The notes below the pieces were generated by a model. The model made no database searches. It saw only the letters and a program-made list of their open reading frames with translations, and had not been told where the DNA came from. A DNA stretch of 64,000 nucleotides from Dawidia cretensis (GTDB lineage Bacteria > Bacteroidota > Bacteroidia > Cytophagales > Cyclobacteriaceae). The stretch's first letter is position 1, and each line of letters opens with the position of its first letter. Position numbers and translations under genes: made by a program. Where the stretch lies: NCBI RefSeq assembly GCF_018598175.1, contig NZ_JAHESE010000024.1:52805-116804 (forward strand). The letters run 5' to 3'. This document shows, one piece after another, positions 27,465 to 36,513 of this stretch.

Positions 27465-28082
27465 TTAATGGAGGTAGGGCGATTGTCTGACGGCCGTCCT
27501 GATCGCATCGATGGACTGTTGCTCATAATTTACCGAGTTGACGACGTCACCCATGTAGGCGTTCCAAACGATCTTTACCTGGTTGTTGGCGTTGCGGTTT
27601 TTGAGGTCGATCATCTCCACCACCAGCGTGGCGGTGTTTTGCGCATAGGTCTGCACAATGGGGTAGTAATAATACCCGCCGTAGCCGTAATAATTAGAGT
27701 AGTAGTTCGGGTAATATACCTGCTGGAACAAGTTGAGGTTTTCGATGATGTAGATGTTCATGCCGACGTCGGGATCCTGATCACGGCCCACGTAGGTAAG
27801 ACCGATGGAGTCCATTTGTTCGCGTACCGTTTGGATCATCCTACGTGGATAGGGCTGAGCAGCGGTGTAGGTCCAGATGGTGTCGCGCGAGGTATTGGAA
27901 ACGTACCCGATAGTATCCGTGGGAATGGTGTATGTATCAAAGCTTTGAAACTCTGTATCCGGATCGAAATTGGTCGAGACCACAAGCTGGTCGAGCAGGC
28001 GCAAGTTGTCAGGCTCAGGCTCGCAACTCCATAGGGCCGGTATCACGGCCAGTACAAAAAGGTATCTTTTCATGATCTTCAT
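27465..28082 (-). CDS. DUF4136 lipoprotein
   Basis: A 205-residue lipoprotein: signal peptide with lipobox ALWSC, so the mature protein begins at that cysteine. The DUF4136 core follows (FQSFDTYTIPTD, a DSIGLTYVGRDQDPDVGMN-type segment, and ATLVVEMIDLKNRNANNQVKIVWNA in parts). A tyrosine/asparagine-rich insert (YYPNYYSNYYGYGGYYYY) lies in the middle. DUF4136 lipoproteins are widespread in Bacteroidota and without assigned function. A second ATG three codons inside (28073) could be the real start. Confidence 0.85.
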   Translation of the reverse strand: MKIMKRYLFVLAVIPALWSCEPEPDNLRLLDQLVVSTNFDPDTEFQSFDTYTIPTDTIGYVSNTSRDTIWTYTAAQPYPRRMIQTVREQMDSIGLTYVGRDQDPDVGMNIYIIENLNLFQQVYYPNYYSNYYGYGGYYYYPIVQTYAQNTATLVVEMIDLKNRNANNQVKIVWNAYMGDVVNSVNYEQQSIDAIRTAVRQSPYLH

Positions 28083-28218
28083 ATGCGTAGACGGCCGCTC
28101 CGTTTGTTGTCACCGGCCGCTATACTGAAACGTACGCAGCGGCCCGTGCAGTATGACGGGGGCACACCCTATAGACACCGCCTGGTGCCGTTAGGTTTAA
28201 AGATACATCGTTAAAAGA

Positions 28219-29115
28219 TTAGGCCAACAACAGGCCGGCGCCGAAGAGCAGCACAAAGAGCAGCGTGGAAAGCGCCATTTGCTTCAGGAACGGATCCAGC
28301 GCGGTAGATGGTTTGTGGGTTACGGCCAGGCCATTGCGCACAAACAGCGGCACACTGACCAGGAACAGAAACTGCGTGAGCGACTGGTAGTGAAATACTG
28401 TATATAACACGGCACACAGTACGCCACCGGCCAGCAGGCACCAGTGGTAGGCCACGGCCTTCTCACGGCCAATGCGCACCGGAATGGAATATTTGCCTGC
28501 TTTGCGGTCGGATTCGATGTCGCGGATGTTATTGACATTCAGCACGGCAATGGAGAACAAACCGCAGCTGAGCGCCGGCAATATTTCATACGGCGTGATG
28601 GCCTTTGTAAACAGGTAGTACGACCCCATCACGCCCACCAATCCAAAAAAGATCAATACGGACAGGTCGCCCAGGCCGATGTAGCCATACGGCTTGCGGC
28701 CCACGGTGTAGGCAATGGCGGCGCCGATGCTCAACAGCCCCAGGCCCAGGAAAAACAGGATGGCGTTCCAGGCCAGGCCAAACGAGAAGAACAAAAGCGA
28801 AACACCGCTGACGAGGCTTAGCAGCACGAAAATGACGACGGCTGTCCGCATCTGGCCTGCCGTGATGCGGCCGCTTTGTACGGCACGCGCGGGGCCTTTG
28901 CGGTCGGTACTGTCGGCGCCGTGTATGGAGTCGCCATAGTCGTTGGCGAGGTTTGACAGGATTTGTAAGAAGATGGTTGTGAGTACGCAAAGCAGAAAAA
29001 TGCCCCATTGGAAGGCGCCCGCAGCAGAGGCCAGAAAACCACCCATGGCGATGCTCGATAAAGCTAGTGGCAGGGTACGCAGGCGAAAGGCCTGTAACCA
29101 GACTTTTGTATTCAT
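28219..29115 (-). CDS. menA: 1,4-dihydroxy-2-naphthoate polyprenyltransferase
   Basis: A 298-residue UbiA-family membrane enzyme that attaches a polyprenyl chain to 1,4-dihydroxy-2-naphthoate in menaquinone synthesis. The two aspartate-rich motifs are NDYGDSIHGADS (residues 58-69) and NNIRDIESDRKAGK (about 195-208), which bind Mg-diphosphate; nine helices surround them. The protein begins WLQAFRLRTLPLALS, typical of MenA. The gene is 20 bp downstream of a glutathione peroxidase gene and may be read with it. Confidence 0.94.
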   Translation of the reverse strand: MNTKVWLQAFRLRTLPLALSSIAMGGFLASAAGAFQWGIFLLCVLTTIFLQILSNLANDYGDSIHGADSTDRKGPARAVQSGRITAGQMRTAVVIFVLLSLVSGVSLLFFSFGLAWNAILFFLGLGLLSIGAAIAYTVGRKPYGYIGLGDLSVLIFFGLVGVMGSYYLFTKAITPYEILPALSCGLFSIAVLNVNNIRDIESDRKAGKYSIPVRIGREKAVAYHWCLLAGGVLCAVLYTVFHYQSLTQFLFLVSVPLFVRNGLAVTHKPSTALDPFLKQMALSTLLFVLLFGAGLLLA

Positions 29116-29135
29116 AGCAGCGTAAAAGTAGGAGA

Positions 29136-29696
29136 TTAGATCGAAATCTTGCTAACGATCTGCTCGTCGAGCGGATTGACTTTGGAGGGGTAGAAAGAAA
29201 CGACGTTTCCTTCGCGGTCGATCAAGTATTTGCAAAAATTCCAGGACGGGGCATGGCCCGACCGATCTTGCAACCATCTATATAGAGCGTGCTGATCACG
29301 GCCTTTGACCGAGATCTTTTCAAACATCTGGAATTTTACGCCGTAGTTCTTCTGGCAAAAGGTGGCGATGTCGCCATTGGAGCCGGGCTCCTGCCACAGG
29401 AAATTGTTGGCCGGGAAACCCAGCACCACCACTTTGTCGCCAAACTGTTCGTGTAGTTTTTCCAGGTCGCCATACTGCGGCGTATATCCGCATTTAGACG
29501 CGGTATTGACGATCAGCATGTATTTGCCTTTATAGCGGGCCAGGTCGATCTCTTCGCCGTCCAGGGCACGCATCTTAAAGTCATAGATCGAGCCTTCGAC
29601 AGCTTCGCGCTTTTTTGCCGATAACAGCTTGGAGGAAAAGAATGCCACTAGGCCCATTGTAACAGCTATCCAGGCTGTAACTTTAATTAATCTCAT
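29136..29696 (-). CDS. Glutathione peroxidase family, copy 2 (membrane-anchored)
   Basis: A 186-residue thiol peroxidase with an uncleaved-looking hydrophobic N-terminus (residues 8-22), so probably anchored facing the periplasm. Active-site C69 is in NTASKCGYTPQ; the glutamine is in FPANNFLWQEPG and the tryptophan-asparagine pair in SWNFCKYLI. FCQKNYG carries the likely resolving cysteine. It is a close tandem paralogue of the next gene; its start lies 14 bp inside that gene's 3' end. As in other Cys-type enzymes of the family, thioredoxin is the likely reductant, not glutathione (family knowledge). Confidence 0.9.
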   Translation of the reverse strand: MRLIKVTAWIAVTMGLVAFFSSKLLSAKKREAVEGSIYDFKMRALDGEEIDLARYKGKYMLIVNTASKCGYTPQYGDLEKLHEQFGDKVVVLGFPANNFLWQEPGSNGDIATFCQKNYGVKFQMFEKISVKGRDQHALYRWLQDRSGHAPSWNFCKYLIDREGNVVSFYPSKVNPLDEQIVSKISI

Positions 29697-30183
29697 CGAT
29701 AATTTGTTTGTCCAACGGGTTGACCCCCGAAGCAAAGAACTTCACGGTGCCATCAGGCTTCACCAGGTATTTACTAAAGTTCCAGCCGGGCTCGCTGCCG
29801 GTCTTTTCCTTGAGCCATGTATAGAGGGGGTGCTGGTCGGCGCCTTTCACCGAAATCTTTTCAAACATCTGGAATTTCACGCCGTAGTTCTTTTGGCAGA
29901 ATGAGGCGATATCGGCATTGCTACCGGGTTCCTGCGAACCAAAGTTATTGGCGGGGAAACCGAGTATTGTCACCTTGTTGCCGAATTGCTCGTGCAGTTT
30001 TTCCAGGTCGCCATACTGCGGGGTATATCCACATTTGGAGGCCACGTTTACAATCAGCAGGGTTTTGCCTTTATACCGGGCAAAATCGACCAGCTCACCT
30101 TCCAGCGAGTTAATCTTGAAGTCATAAATAGAAGTCGCCATGGGTTGAATCAGAAGGAGGATTGCCAGGATGATTGTTTTCAT
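29683..30183 (-). CDS. Glutathione peroxidase family, copy 1 (exported)
   Basis: A 166-residue thiol peroxidase with a short signal peptide (about residues 1-16). Peroxidatic C51 (VASKCGYTPQ), Q84 (NNFGSQEPG), W134-N135 (PGWNFSKYL) and the resolving C96 (FCQKNYG) are all present. It is followed with a 14-bp overlap by a second paralogue of the same fold. A -7 box (TAATTTTG, 30222-30229) and a palindrome (30242-30261) lie upstream. The pair probably detoxifies lipid peroxides at the envelope (inference). Confidence 0.92.
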   Translation of the reverse strand: MKTIILAILLLIQPMATSIYDFKINSLEGELVDFARYKGKTLLIVNVASKCGYTPQYGDLEKLHEQFGNKVTILGFPANNFGSQEPGSNADIASFCQKNYGVKFQMFEKISVKGADQHPLYTWLKEKTGSEPGWNFSKYLVKPDGTVKFFASGVNPLDKQIIDEIN

Positions 30184-30221
30184 AACGATCGTTTGGTTAT
30201 TGTATCCAGGTAAGGAATAGG

Positions 30222-30261
30222 CAAAATTAGCCGTTTTATTCCACTTTTTCCCGGAAAAGTG
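30222..30261 (-). promoter_or_regulatory. Promoter -7 box and palindrome before the peroxidase pair
   Basis: On the minus strand TAATTTTG (30222-30229) matches TAnnTTTG. A dyad with arms CACTTTT (30242-30248) and AAAAGTG (30255-30261) occupies the -33 region in place of a TTTG box, so it could be an operator or activator site. Confidence 0.45.
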
Positions 30262-30340
30262 ATGAATTAACGCGGGCGGGTATAGCTGGCGGCAGGAAAG
30301 GCTGACACAAACGGTGACGGAGCTATACTATATATAAGAA

Positions 30341-30370
30341 AAAAAAGCCAGGCTTGCGGGCCTGGCTTTT
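30341..30370 (-). terminator. Terminator of the cold-shock gene
   Basis: A 10-bp stem, AAAAGCCAGG (30343-30352) with CCTGGCTTTT (30361-30370), gives on the minus strand a hairpin followed by a run of T. Confidence 0.9.
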
Positions 30371-30389
30371 GCAAAGAGTGAAAGATGTA

Positions 30390-30587
30390 TTAGTTGGCTA
30401 AACGAACGTTAACCGCATTAATTCCTTTTTTACCTTGCTGAAGCTCGAATGTTACCGCGTCTTTCTCACGGATTGAATCTACCAGCAGGCCAGAAATGTG
30501 CACAAAATACTCTTGGCCGGTTGCTGTTTCTTTGATGAAGCCGAAACCTTTGGCTTCATTAAAAAATTTTACTACTCCTTCTTTCAT
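30390..30587 (-). CDS. Cold-shock domain protein (CspA family)
   Basis: A 65-residue single cold-shock domain, an RNA chaperone of the cytosol. RNP1 is KGFGFI and RNP2 YFVHI, in the normal five-strand OB layout starting EGVVKFFN. Its position divergent from a DEAD-box RNA helicase 230 bp away suits a joint role in RNA remodelling at low temperature (inference). A -7 box lies 25 bp upstream. Confidence 0.96.
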   Translation of the reverse strand: MKEGVVKFFNEAKGFGFIKETATGQEYFVHISGLLVDSIREKDAVTFELQQGKKGINAVNVRLAN

Positions 30588-30611
30588 TGAAAATGTTAAA
30601 ATATTCTAGTA

Positions 30612-30619
30612 CAAAGGTA
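30612..30619 (-). promoter_or_regulatory. -7 box of the cold-shock gene
   Basis: TACCTTTG on the minus strand matches TAnnTTTG. No clear -33 box is visible at 17-21 nt. The predicted leader is short, about 20 nt, unlike the long leader of enterobacterial cspA. Confidence 0.5.
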
Positions 30620-30699
30620 GCAGAATTAATTTAAAGCGGGTGACACCCCCCTCCGATTTGCCGGATTTGGCGCCAGACGGTAGTGTCAGATTATTTCCG

Positions 30700-30707
30700 T
30701 ATTTTTG
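30700..30707 (+). promoter_or_regulatory. -7 box of the DEAD-box helicase gene
   Basis: TATTTTTG matches TAnnTTTG, with no TTTG box at the expected distance. A start near 30712 would give a leader of about 105 nt before the ATG at 30818. Confidence 0.4.
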
Positions 30708-30817
30708 TGATCATTATCTCAAGTTTTATATAAAAAGCGCGATTTAAACGCAAATTCACACAAAGAGGCCCGTTCGCAGACGCCGTCACTCCGCCTCTTT
30801 CAGGCACAAGAAAATCT

Positions 30818-32470
30818 ATGACATTTGAAAATTTAAAGCTGATTGAGCCCCTGTTACGGGCTTTGAAGACCGAAGGCTATACCATCCCCACCCCGATTCA
30901 AGCGCAGGCCATCCCGATATTGCTGGAGCGAAAAGACTTGCTGGGGTGCGCCCAAACCGGCACGGGTAAGACCGCAGCCTTTGCCCTCCCCATTTTGCAG
31001 AACCTGCACGAGGACGAATTATATGTAAAAGGCCCCGAAGGCATAAAAACCCTGGTGCTGACGCCTACCCGCGAGCTGGCCATCCAGATCGGCGAAAGCT
31101 TTACCGCGTACGGCCGTCACCTGCGCCTGCGCCACACGGTTATCTTTGGTGGCGTGTCGCAACACTCCCAAACCACTGCCTTGCGCAATGGCGTGGATAT
31201 CCTCATCGCCACTCCAGGCCGTTTGTTAGACCTCATGAATCAGCGCTTCGTTAAGCTCGACAACATCAAGATGTTTGTCCTCGACGAGGCTGACCGTATG
31301 TTGGACATGGGCTTTATTCACGACGTAAAAAAGATCATCGCCCGTATTCCTGCCAAGCGCCAGACGTTATTCTTCTCGGCCACCATGCCGACGGAGATCG
31401 CCAAACTGGCCAACACGATCCTGACAAACCCGGTAAAGGTCGAAGTGACCCCCGTGTCGTCTACGGCCAATACCATTCAGCAGTCCCTGTACTTTGTCGA
31501 CAAGAAAGACAAGCGCAAGCTGTTGAAGCATATTCTGGATGACCACACCATCGGCACGGCCCTCGTGTTTACCCGCACCAAGCACGGCGCTGACCGCGTG
31601 GCCCGTGACCTGAACGATTCGGGCATTCGCGCGGAGGCCATCCACGGCGACAAATCACAAGGCGCACGCCAGCGCGCGCTGAGCAATTTCAAAGCCCGCA
31701 AGACGCGCATCCTGGTCGCGACTGATATCGCAGCCCGCGGCATTGACGTAGACGAGCTCACACACGTGATCAATTTTGAGTTGCCCAACGTACCGGAGAC
31801 CTATGTACACCGCATTGGCCGTACCGGCCGCGCGGGTGCCAGTGGCGTTTCGCTGTCGTTCTGCGACGAAGAAGAAAAGGAATACCTGCAAGACATTCAT
31901 AAGCTGATCGCCAAGACCATTCCGGTGGTGGAGGATCACCCCTACCCGCTCCAGCGCGATGGCATGCCGAAAATTGTACCGTCGGTGCAACCCGGAAGAC
32001 AACGCCAGGGAAACAAACAACAGCGTCCGGACAACCGCCGTCAGAACTCCCGCAACGGAGCCAAAAGCACTCCTGACAGCCGGCCACCGCGGCCGGTTCG
32101 TGCGACGAACGTTACCTCGGAAGCAGAAGGCAACGTGACCGAGAATACCAGCCAGACGGGGGAGTCTGTAGAAGGCAATGGCCGCAATGGCCGTCGTCGC
32201 GGCAACCGCCGTAACCGTGGTCGTAATAAAGGCGAGGGTCAAGGCCAGCCGCAAGCGCAACAGGCACAGGCTCGTCCGGAAGGGCAGTCACAACAAAACA
32301 GCCAACCGCGTCAGCCCCGCGCTCCGCGTCCGGAAAAACAACGTACGCCGCGGACGGAGTCACAACGCGGTGCTCCCCGCAAGGATGCGCCCCGCGGCGA
32401 AGATGGCTTTGAAAAGCTGGATTGGGGAGACGATCTGAAATGGGGCAGCGAGCGTATGGATCTCGATTAA
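30818..32470 (+). CDS. DEAD-box RNA helicase, RhlE-like, with disordered basic tail
   Basis: A 550-residue ATP-dependent RNA helicase. The full motif set is present in the first 370 residues: Q motif ([11 protein letters not shown]), Walker A (AQTGTGKT), PTRELA, GG, TPGRLL, DEAD ([13 protein letters not shown]), [12 protein letters not shown] and [10 protein letters not shown]. Residues 385-550 are a low-complexity Arg/Gln/Asn/Pro tail ([18 protein letters not shown]), which in such helicases binds RNA and aids ribosome assembly or mRNA decay. It has its own terminator and is divergent from the cold-shock gene. Confidence 0.95.
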   Translation: MTFENLKLIEPLLRALKTEGYTIPTPIQAQAIPILLERKDLLGCAQTGTGKTAAFALPILQNLHEDELYVKGPEGIKTLVLTPTRELAIQIGESFTAYGRHLRLRHTVIFGGVSQHSQTTALRNGVDILIATPGRLLDLMNQRFVKLDNIKMFVLDEADRMLDMGFIHDVKKIIARIPAKRQTLFFSATMPTEIAKLANTILTNPVKVEVTPVSSTANTIQQSLYFVDKKDKRKLLKHILDDHTIGTALVFTRTKHGADRVARDLNDSGIRAEAIHGDKSQGARQRALSNFKARKTRILVATDIAARGIDVDELTHVINFELPNVPETYVHRIGRTGRAGASGVSLSFCDEEEKEYLQDIHKLIAKTIPVVEDHPYPLQRDGMPKIVPSVQPGRQRQGNKQQRPDNRRQNSRNGAKSTPDSRPPRPVRATNVTSEAEGNVTENTSQTGESVEGNGRNGRRRGNRRNRGRNKGEGQGQPQAQQAQARPEGQSQQNSQPRQPRAPRPEKQRTPRTESQRGAPRKDAPRGEDGFEKLDWGDDLKWGSERMDLD

Positions 32471-32484
32471 GACAATTGTAAATA

Positions 32485-32512
32485 AAAAGGCAGCCTCCCG
32501 GTTGCCTTTTCC
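32485..32512. terminator. Bidirectional terminator
   Basis: Arms AAAAGGCA (32485-32492) and TGCCTTTT (32503-32510) with inner CC/GG pairs lie between the helicase gene and the convergent lipoprotein gene. Confidence 0.8.
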
Positions 32513-32532
32513 TTTATCGTTCCTACGGCGGG

Positions 32533-33048
32533 CTATTGTACCGGTGCGGCGTGGTTGCTGCTGAATGAATCGCGGAACATCTTCCAGCCTTTTGCGGTCT
32601 TTTTCCACAGCACCAGAAACTTGCCGTCGTCAAACATCATCTGGTTTGCGCCAAACGATTGCCACAGGCCCTCTTCTACTACATAGCCGTCGCCGAGGCC
32701 GTATACGTCGGTGGTGATGAACTTGCCGTTTCGCAGCCCAATATCATCATAGGCCGTGCGAAAGAATTGGCGGGCAGCGTCCGCTCCGCAAAGTGCCGGT
32801 ATGCCGGGGGCCATGATGCAGCAGTCGTCGGCATACCGCTCGATAAATAAGGACGAGTCGCCTTTCACAAAGGCCTGAAAGTACACTTCATTGCTGGCGG
32901 CGATGGCCTGACGCGCTTCTTCCAATGGTGTCAGGGAACCCGCATGCGATTCTTTTGACCAGGATTCTTTGCAGCCTTGCAACAAAAAGACGATGGCCAA
33001 TGCCACGGCAATGCCCGCCAGCAGGCTTACAAGCTGATTCGTTTTCAT
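32533..33048 (-). CDS. SnoaL-like/DUF4440 lipoprotein
   Basis: A 171-residue protein. A hydrophobic N-terminus ends in the lipobox LLQGC, so it is probably a lipoprotein. The rest is an NTF2-like fold of the DUF4440/SnoaL group: ASNEVYFQAFVKGDSSLFIERYADD, a GADAARQFFR helix, and a final strand KGWKMFRDSFSSNH. Members bind small hydrophobic ligands; a few are isomerases, most are uncharacterised. An upstream ATG five codons earlier is possible, but the signal peptide begins better at MKTNQ. Confidence 0.8.
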   Translation of the reverse strand: MKTNQLVSLLAGIAVALAIVFLLQGCKESWSKESHAGSLTPLEEARQAIAASNEVYFQAFVKGDSSLFIERYADDCCIMAPGIPALCGADAARQFFRTAYDDIGLRNGKFITTDVYGLGDGYVVEEGLWQSFGANQMMFDDGKFLVLWKKTAKGWKMFRDSFSSNHAAPVQ

Positions 33049-33199
33049 ACTGTGTGATCTCATGGTATCTGTGTTGTTTCTGATACAAAGATCACCCGGC
33101 GTACATGCCTAAAATTGTAAAAAACCGAAAACCCAGGGCCTGCAACCCGGGCTGGTATGTTACGCCCTTTCGGGGCCGTTCGACCAACCTATACAGTCG

Positions 33200-33631
33200 T
33201 TATTGCAGGCCCGGTGTGCTGGCCTCCTCTGCGTGTAGCACCTCCAGGTAGTGGGGGTTGTACATGATGCCCAGTATGTTGCCAAATGGGTCGATTACCG
33301 ACGCCGTTACAAAACCTTCGCCGCGCTCGATGATGGGCTCGTATTCTTTGGCGCCTTTTGACAACAAGTGCTCAAGTGTGCCTTTGACATCATCCACGTG
33401 CCACGACATAATCGCGCCGCCGGGACCAGCCTGTGCGGCCTTGGGTCTGTATTTGCCGTCGATCAACCCAAATTCATGCTCATAGTCTCCGATACGCCAC
33501 TCCGAATATCCCGGGCGGTTAAAGTACGGTTCAACGCCGAACAGTGCCGTGTACCATCTTTTTGCAGCGTGGTGATCATCCGCATAAAAGCTGATGTTGG
33601 AAAAGCCGCGTAATTTCGCTGTAGTACTCAT
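33200..33631 (-). CDS. VOC (glyoxalase/bleomycin-resistance) family protein
   Basis: A 143-residue vicinal-oxygen-chelate protein with two beta-alpha-beta-beta-beta units: NISFYADDHHAAKRWYTALFG at the start and a second module around MSWHVDDVKGTLEHLLSKG to FIDPFGNILGI-like strand (VIDPFGNILGIMYNP). Candidate metal ligands are present (H56-type residue in SWHVDD and a late glutamate), but the reaction is unknown. The gene is monocistronic; a TAGTTTTG box (33671-33678) 40 bp before the start is its likely promoter. Confidence 0.88.
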   Translation of the reverse strand: MSTTAKLRGFSNISFYADDHHAAKRWYTALFGVEPYFNRPGYSEWRIGDYEHEFGLIDGKYRPKAAQAGPGGAIMSWHVDDVKGTLEHLLSKGAKEYEPIIERGEGFVTASVIDPFGNILGIMYNPHYLEVLHAEEASTPGLQ

Positions 33632-33670
33632 GATGCATTACGTTTTAAGTGGAACATGAGGATGTTCGCT

Positions 33671-33678
33671 CAAAACTA
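33671..33678 (-). promoter_or_regulatory. -7 box before the VOC gene
   Basis: TAGTTTTG on the minus strand matches TAnnTTTG; it lies in the 62-bp gap after addB. No -33 box is evident. Confidence 0.4.
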
Positions 33679-33693
33679 ATGCCTGTGGAAGCG

Positions 33694-36510
33694 CTACCGC
33701 TGGCAGATCTCCTTATAATCGCAATACATACATGTCTTGAGCTCTTCCGTCTGATCAAAGGGAACGGCAGGATCGAACATTTCTTCCAGCAACATGAGGA
33801 GTTGCTCTTCAAATTCGGGCAGCAGGTTCGTGACATCTTCCAGGCGTTGGCGACCGAGGAAGAGGCCATATTCAAAATCGTCTTTGAAGATCTCGCGGCG
33901 GTTGATCAGGCCCGGTTGGAGCGCGCGGGTCTCACCCTCCCTACGGGGTTGGCGTTGTGCATATACCCACGCGTACAGCATGGCCTGAAAGGCGGCTTTG
34001 TTTCGCCTGGGACTACGCTGAAACAACGCCGGTATATTTTCGAAGCGATTTTCGTCTTTGCCGGTTTTGTAGTCGATGATGCGCACGGTGTCGTCCTTGC
34101 GGTCTACCCGGTCGATCTTGCCGCCCATCACAATGCTCAGGGACTTGTCGCGTTGTTTGACCACTATCGTCGTGGTGAAGTTATTGGCTTCGAGCAGCTC
34201 GATGACAAACGGTACACTGCGCGCATCGTGGCGCAGCACCTTGGCGGCGAACCGCTTCACCATTTCTTTTACCACCAGCTGACGGCCTTCGTATTCAAAA
34301 GGTTTTTCGTCGGGCAGGAAGAAGTGCTCACGAAAGGCGCGCTCGATAAAGAATTCCAGCTTGTCGTCCAGGTTCGCAAAATCTCCGGCCTGGATGCGCC
34401 ATGGCCCCGACGGCGGACGAAGTGCTATATAAAACAGCTCCATCACGCGGTGCAGTATATTTCCAAAGATGCGCGCATCGGCCTCCTCCTCTACTTCATC
34501 GGGCTCGCGCAGCTCCTGCAGGTGTCTGAAATAAAACTGCAGGCGGCACTCGATGTATGTATTCAGGGTAGACGGTGTCAGCGCCTTGCCGAAATAACGC
34601 TCCAGCTTCAACAAAACATCGGCTTTCTTTTCAATCGTGATGGGCTGTACCGGGTGAATTTGTACGGGATTGTACAGCACCTGCCGGGAGAAGGGCCAAC
34701 CCGTTTCGTATATGAGCTGGTACAGGTAGCGGCTCATTTCGCGTGTACCCAGTACGTCAGGTTCGGTGTTATAGTATAAATCCACGATGGACGCCCGTTG
34801 CAGCAACCGGTAGAACAGGTAGGCGTACATGGCGTCCTGATGCTCGGCGGTGGGCAAGCGGTAGGCCTTGCGGATGTTATGGGGAATGTACGATCCTTGC
34901 CGGGCGGCGGCGGGCCACAGGCCTTCGTTTAATGACAACACGATCACACGATCAAAGTCGAGGTTACGCGTTTCGAGTACGCCCATGATCTGCAGGCCAC
35001 GCAGGGGCTCCCCTGTAAAGGGAACTTTCTCCGCCCGGGCTATCTGCCGGAACATCCGCTGCAGCATGCGCAGGTTCATGGGCTCGCTTGCCGCCAGGTC
35101 TTTGACACGCGCCAGGATGCGGTGGAAATGGAAGGCAAATTCTTTTTCCATCAATCCTTCCTGACCACCGGAAGTTGCCAGTACCTCTATAACATTCAGC
35201 AGATAGGGCAGGAAGTCTTCCAGGTCTATATGCTGAAAGATCACGCGCGCCAGCGGATGTTTCTCAAAGAACGACGGCGCCAGGTATACCTGATTGTGTT
35301 TTAATATATACTCCCGCCATTCGTTGCCTTCGTCGCCCACACGCCCTTTCAGGTAGGGGTGATTCAGCAGCGCCAGGACGTAGCGGAAATAAAATTCAGC
35401 TTTACGTTGGTGCAGGTGCAAATCGAACAGCAGGTCGATCAGCGTATAGTACGGTGTACTGACCAACGGGAAGCCCATCGTTACGTTGATGGTTTGCAAC
35501 GACGGCGGCAGGGCATAGAGCACCGGCAGCAGCAAGCTTTCATCGGGCAACACTACCACGGTGCGCTCGGCTTCCATGCCGGGTTGTTTCAGCACGGCTT
35601 CGAGGCGCTGTGCCAGCAGCTTCGGCTGACCGGCCTTTTGCGGCACTCCCAATACGGTAATCTCTTTGGCCGTGCCGAGATACGAACCCGGTTGTTCGGG
35701 GAAGGTTGCGCCCAACACCGCGTGGGCCCGATACTGCCGGAAAAAGGCGCCTGCCTCGCGGTGACGCGGCTGTACATAAAAGGCATCTTCATCCCAATAC
35801 ACCCGTGCCTTGCGGTGGAGTACAAACCAGGCAATGATTGCTTCTTCCGCAGAGGTCAGGGCGTTGAAGCCGGCAAAGATATACTGTCGTCCGGCGGGCG
35901 GTGTCAACGTCTTTCCGATGCTTTCGGCTACGGCGCGGTGGATCATGCCGCCATAGGCAATGCCTTCGCGCTCGAGCTGTTGCCGGAACTCTGTATAGAT
36001 GGTATACAGGCTTCGCCATAGCTCCAGGAAGCGTCGTTTGCTGTCGGCTGTGCCGAACTCGACGGACTGCCAGAAGTCGGTCAGGAATTTCTTTTGTTCT
36101 TCCGTCAGGTAATCGAAGTATTCATCGATCTCCTTTTGGTTGCTCATGTCGCGGAACAGGCCGGCGGCAGGTACCAGGTATTTGTCCAGCTCGTCAAAGT
36201 CGCGCAGCAGCATTTCCCCCCAGAAGTAAAAAAAGTCGAGGTCTTCGTCGGAGCCTGTCACCTGTTTGAAGGTACGGTACAGCTTCACTACCAGCGAAAG
36301 TTTATCGGCTTCCACCAATTCAGAGAAGGAGCCAATGAAGGCTTCCACGTGCAGCACGTCCGGTGCCCAGCGGGGGGTGTCCAGTGCTTCGCCCAGCGCC
36401 TTGCGGAAATAGAGGGCCGCGCGGCGGTTGGGGAATACAACGGTGAGGTTATTCCAATCGGGATATTCCCGTACAATTGTCTCTGCCAGTTCCTGGATAA
36501 AGGTCTTCAT
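33694..36510 (-). CDS. addB: AddB-like helicase-nuclease subunit (PD-(D/E)XK)
   Basis: A 938-residue subunit of the AddAB double-strand-break enzyme. The N-terminal 600 residues are a degenerate helicase. The C-terminal nuclease shows MGGKIDRVDRKDDTVRIIDYKTG (shown here only in part: GKIDRVD and IIDYKTGK), the D and DxK catalytic residues. Four cysteines frame it as in Fe-S nucleases: YIECRLQFYF near residue 710 and CMYCDYKEIC at the end. Three bp separate it from addA, so the two form one operon and one enzyme acting in recombinational repair. Confidence 0.9.
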   Translation of the reverse strand: MKTFIQELAETIVREYPDWNNLTVVFPNRRAALYFRKALGEALDTPRWAPDVLHVEAFIGSFSELVEADKLSLVVKLYRTFKQVTGSDEDLDFFYFWGEMLLRDFDELDKYLVPAAGLFRDMSNQKEIDEYFDYLTEEQKKFLTDFWQSVEFGTADSKRRFLELWRSLYTIYTEFRQQLEREGIAYGGMIHRAVAESIGKTLTPPAGRQYIFAGFNALTSAEEAIIAWFVLHRKARVYWDEDAFYVQPRHREAGAFFRQYRAHAVLGATFPEQPGSYLGTAKEITVLGVPQKAGQPKLLAQRLEAVLKQPGMEAERTVVVLPDESLLLPVLYALPPSLQTINVTMGFPLVSTPYYTLIDLLFDLHLHQRKAEFYFRYVLALLNHPYLKGRVGDEGNEWREYILKHNQVYLAPSFFEKHPLARVIFQHIDLEDFLPYLLNVIEVLATSGGQEGLMEKEFAFHFHRILARVKDLAASEPMNLRMLQRMFRQIARAEKVPFTGEPLRGLQIMGVLETRNLDFDRVIVLSLNEGLWPAAARQGSYIPHNIRKAYRLPTAEHQDAMYAYLFYRLLQRASIVDLYYNTEPDVLGTREMSRYLYQLIYETGWPFSRQVLYNPVQIHPVQPITIEKKADVLLKLERYFGKALTPSTLNTYIECRLQFYFRHLQELREPDEVEEEADARIFGNILHRVMELFYIALRPPSGPWRIQAGDFANLDDKLEFFIERAFREHFFLPDEKPFEYEGRQLVVKEMVKRFAAKVLRHDARSVPFVIELLEANNFTTTIVVKQRDKSLSIVMGGKIDRVDRKDDTVRIIDYKTGKDENRFENIPALFQRSPRRNKAAFQAMLYAWVYAQRQPRREGETRALQPGLINRREIFKDDFEYGLFLGRQRLEDVTNLLPEFEEQLLMLLEEMFDPAVPFDQTEELKTCMYCDYKEICQR

Positions 36511-36513
36511 GAA

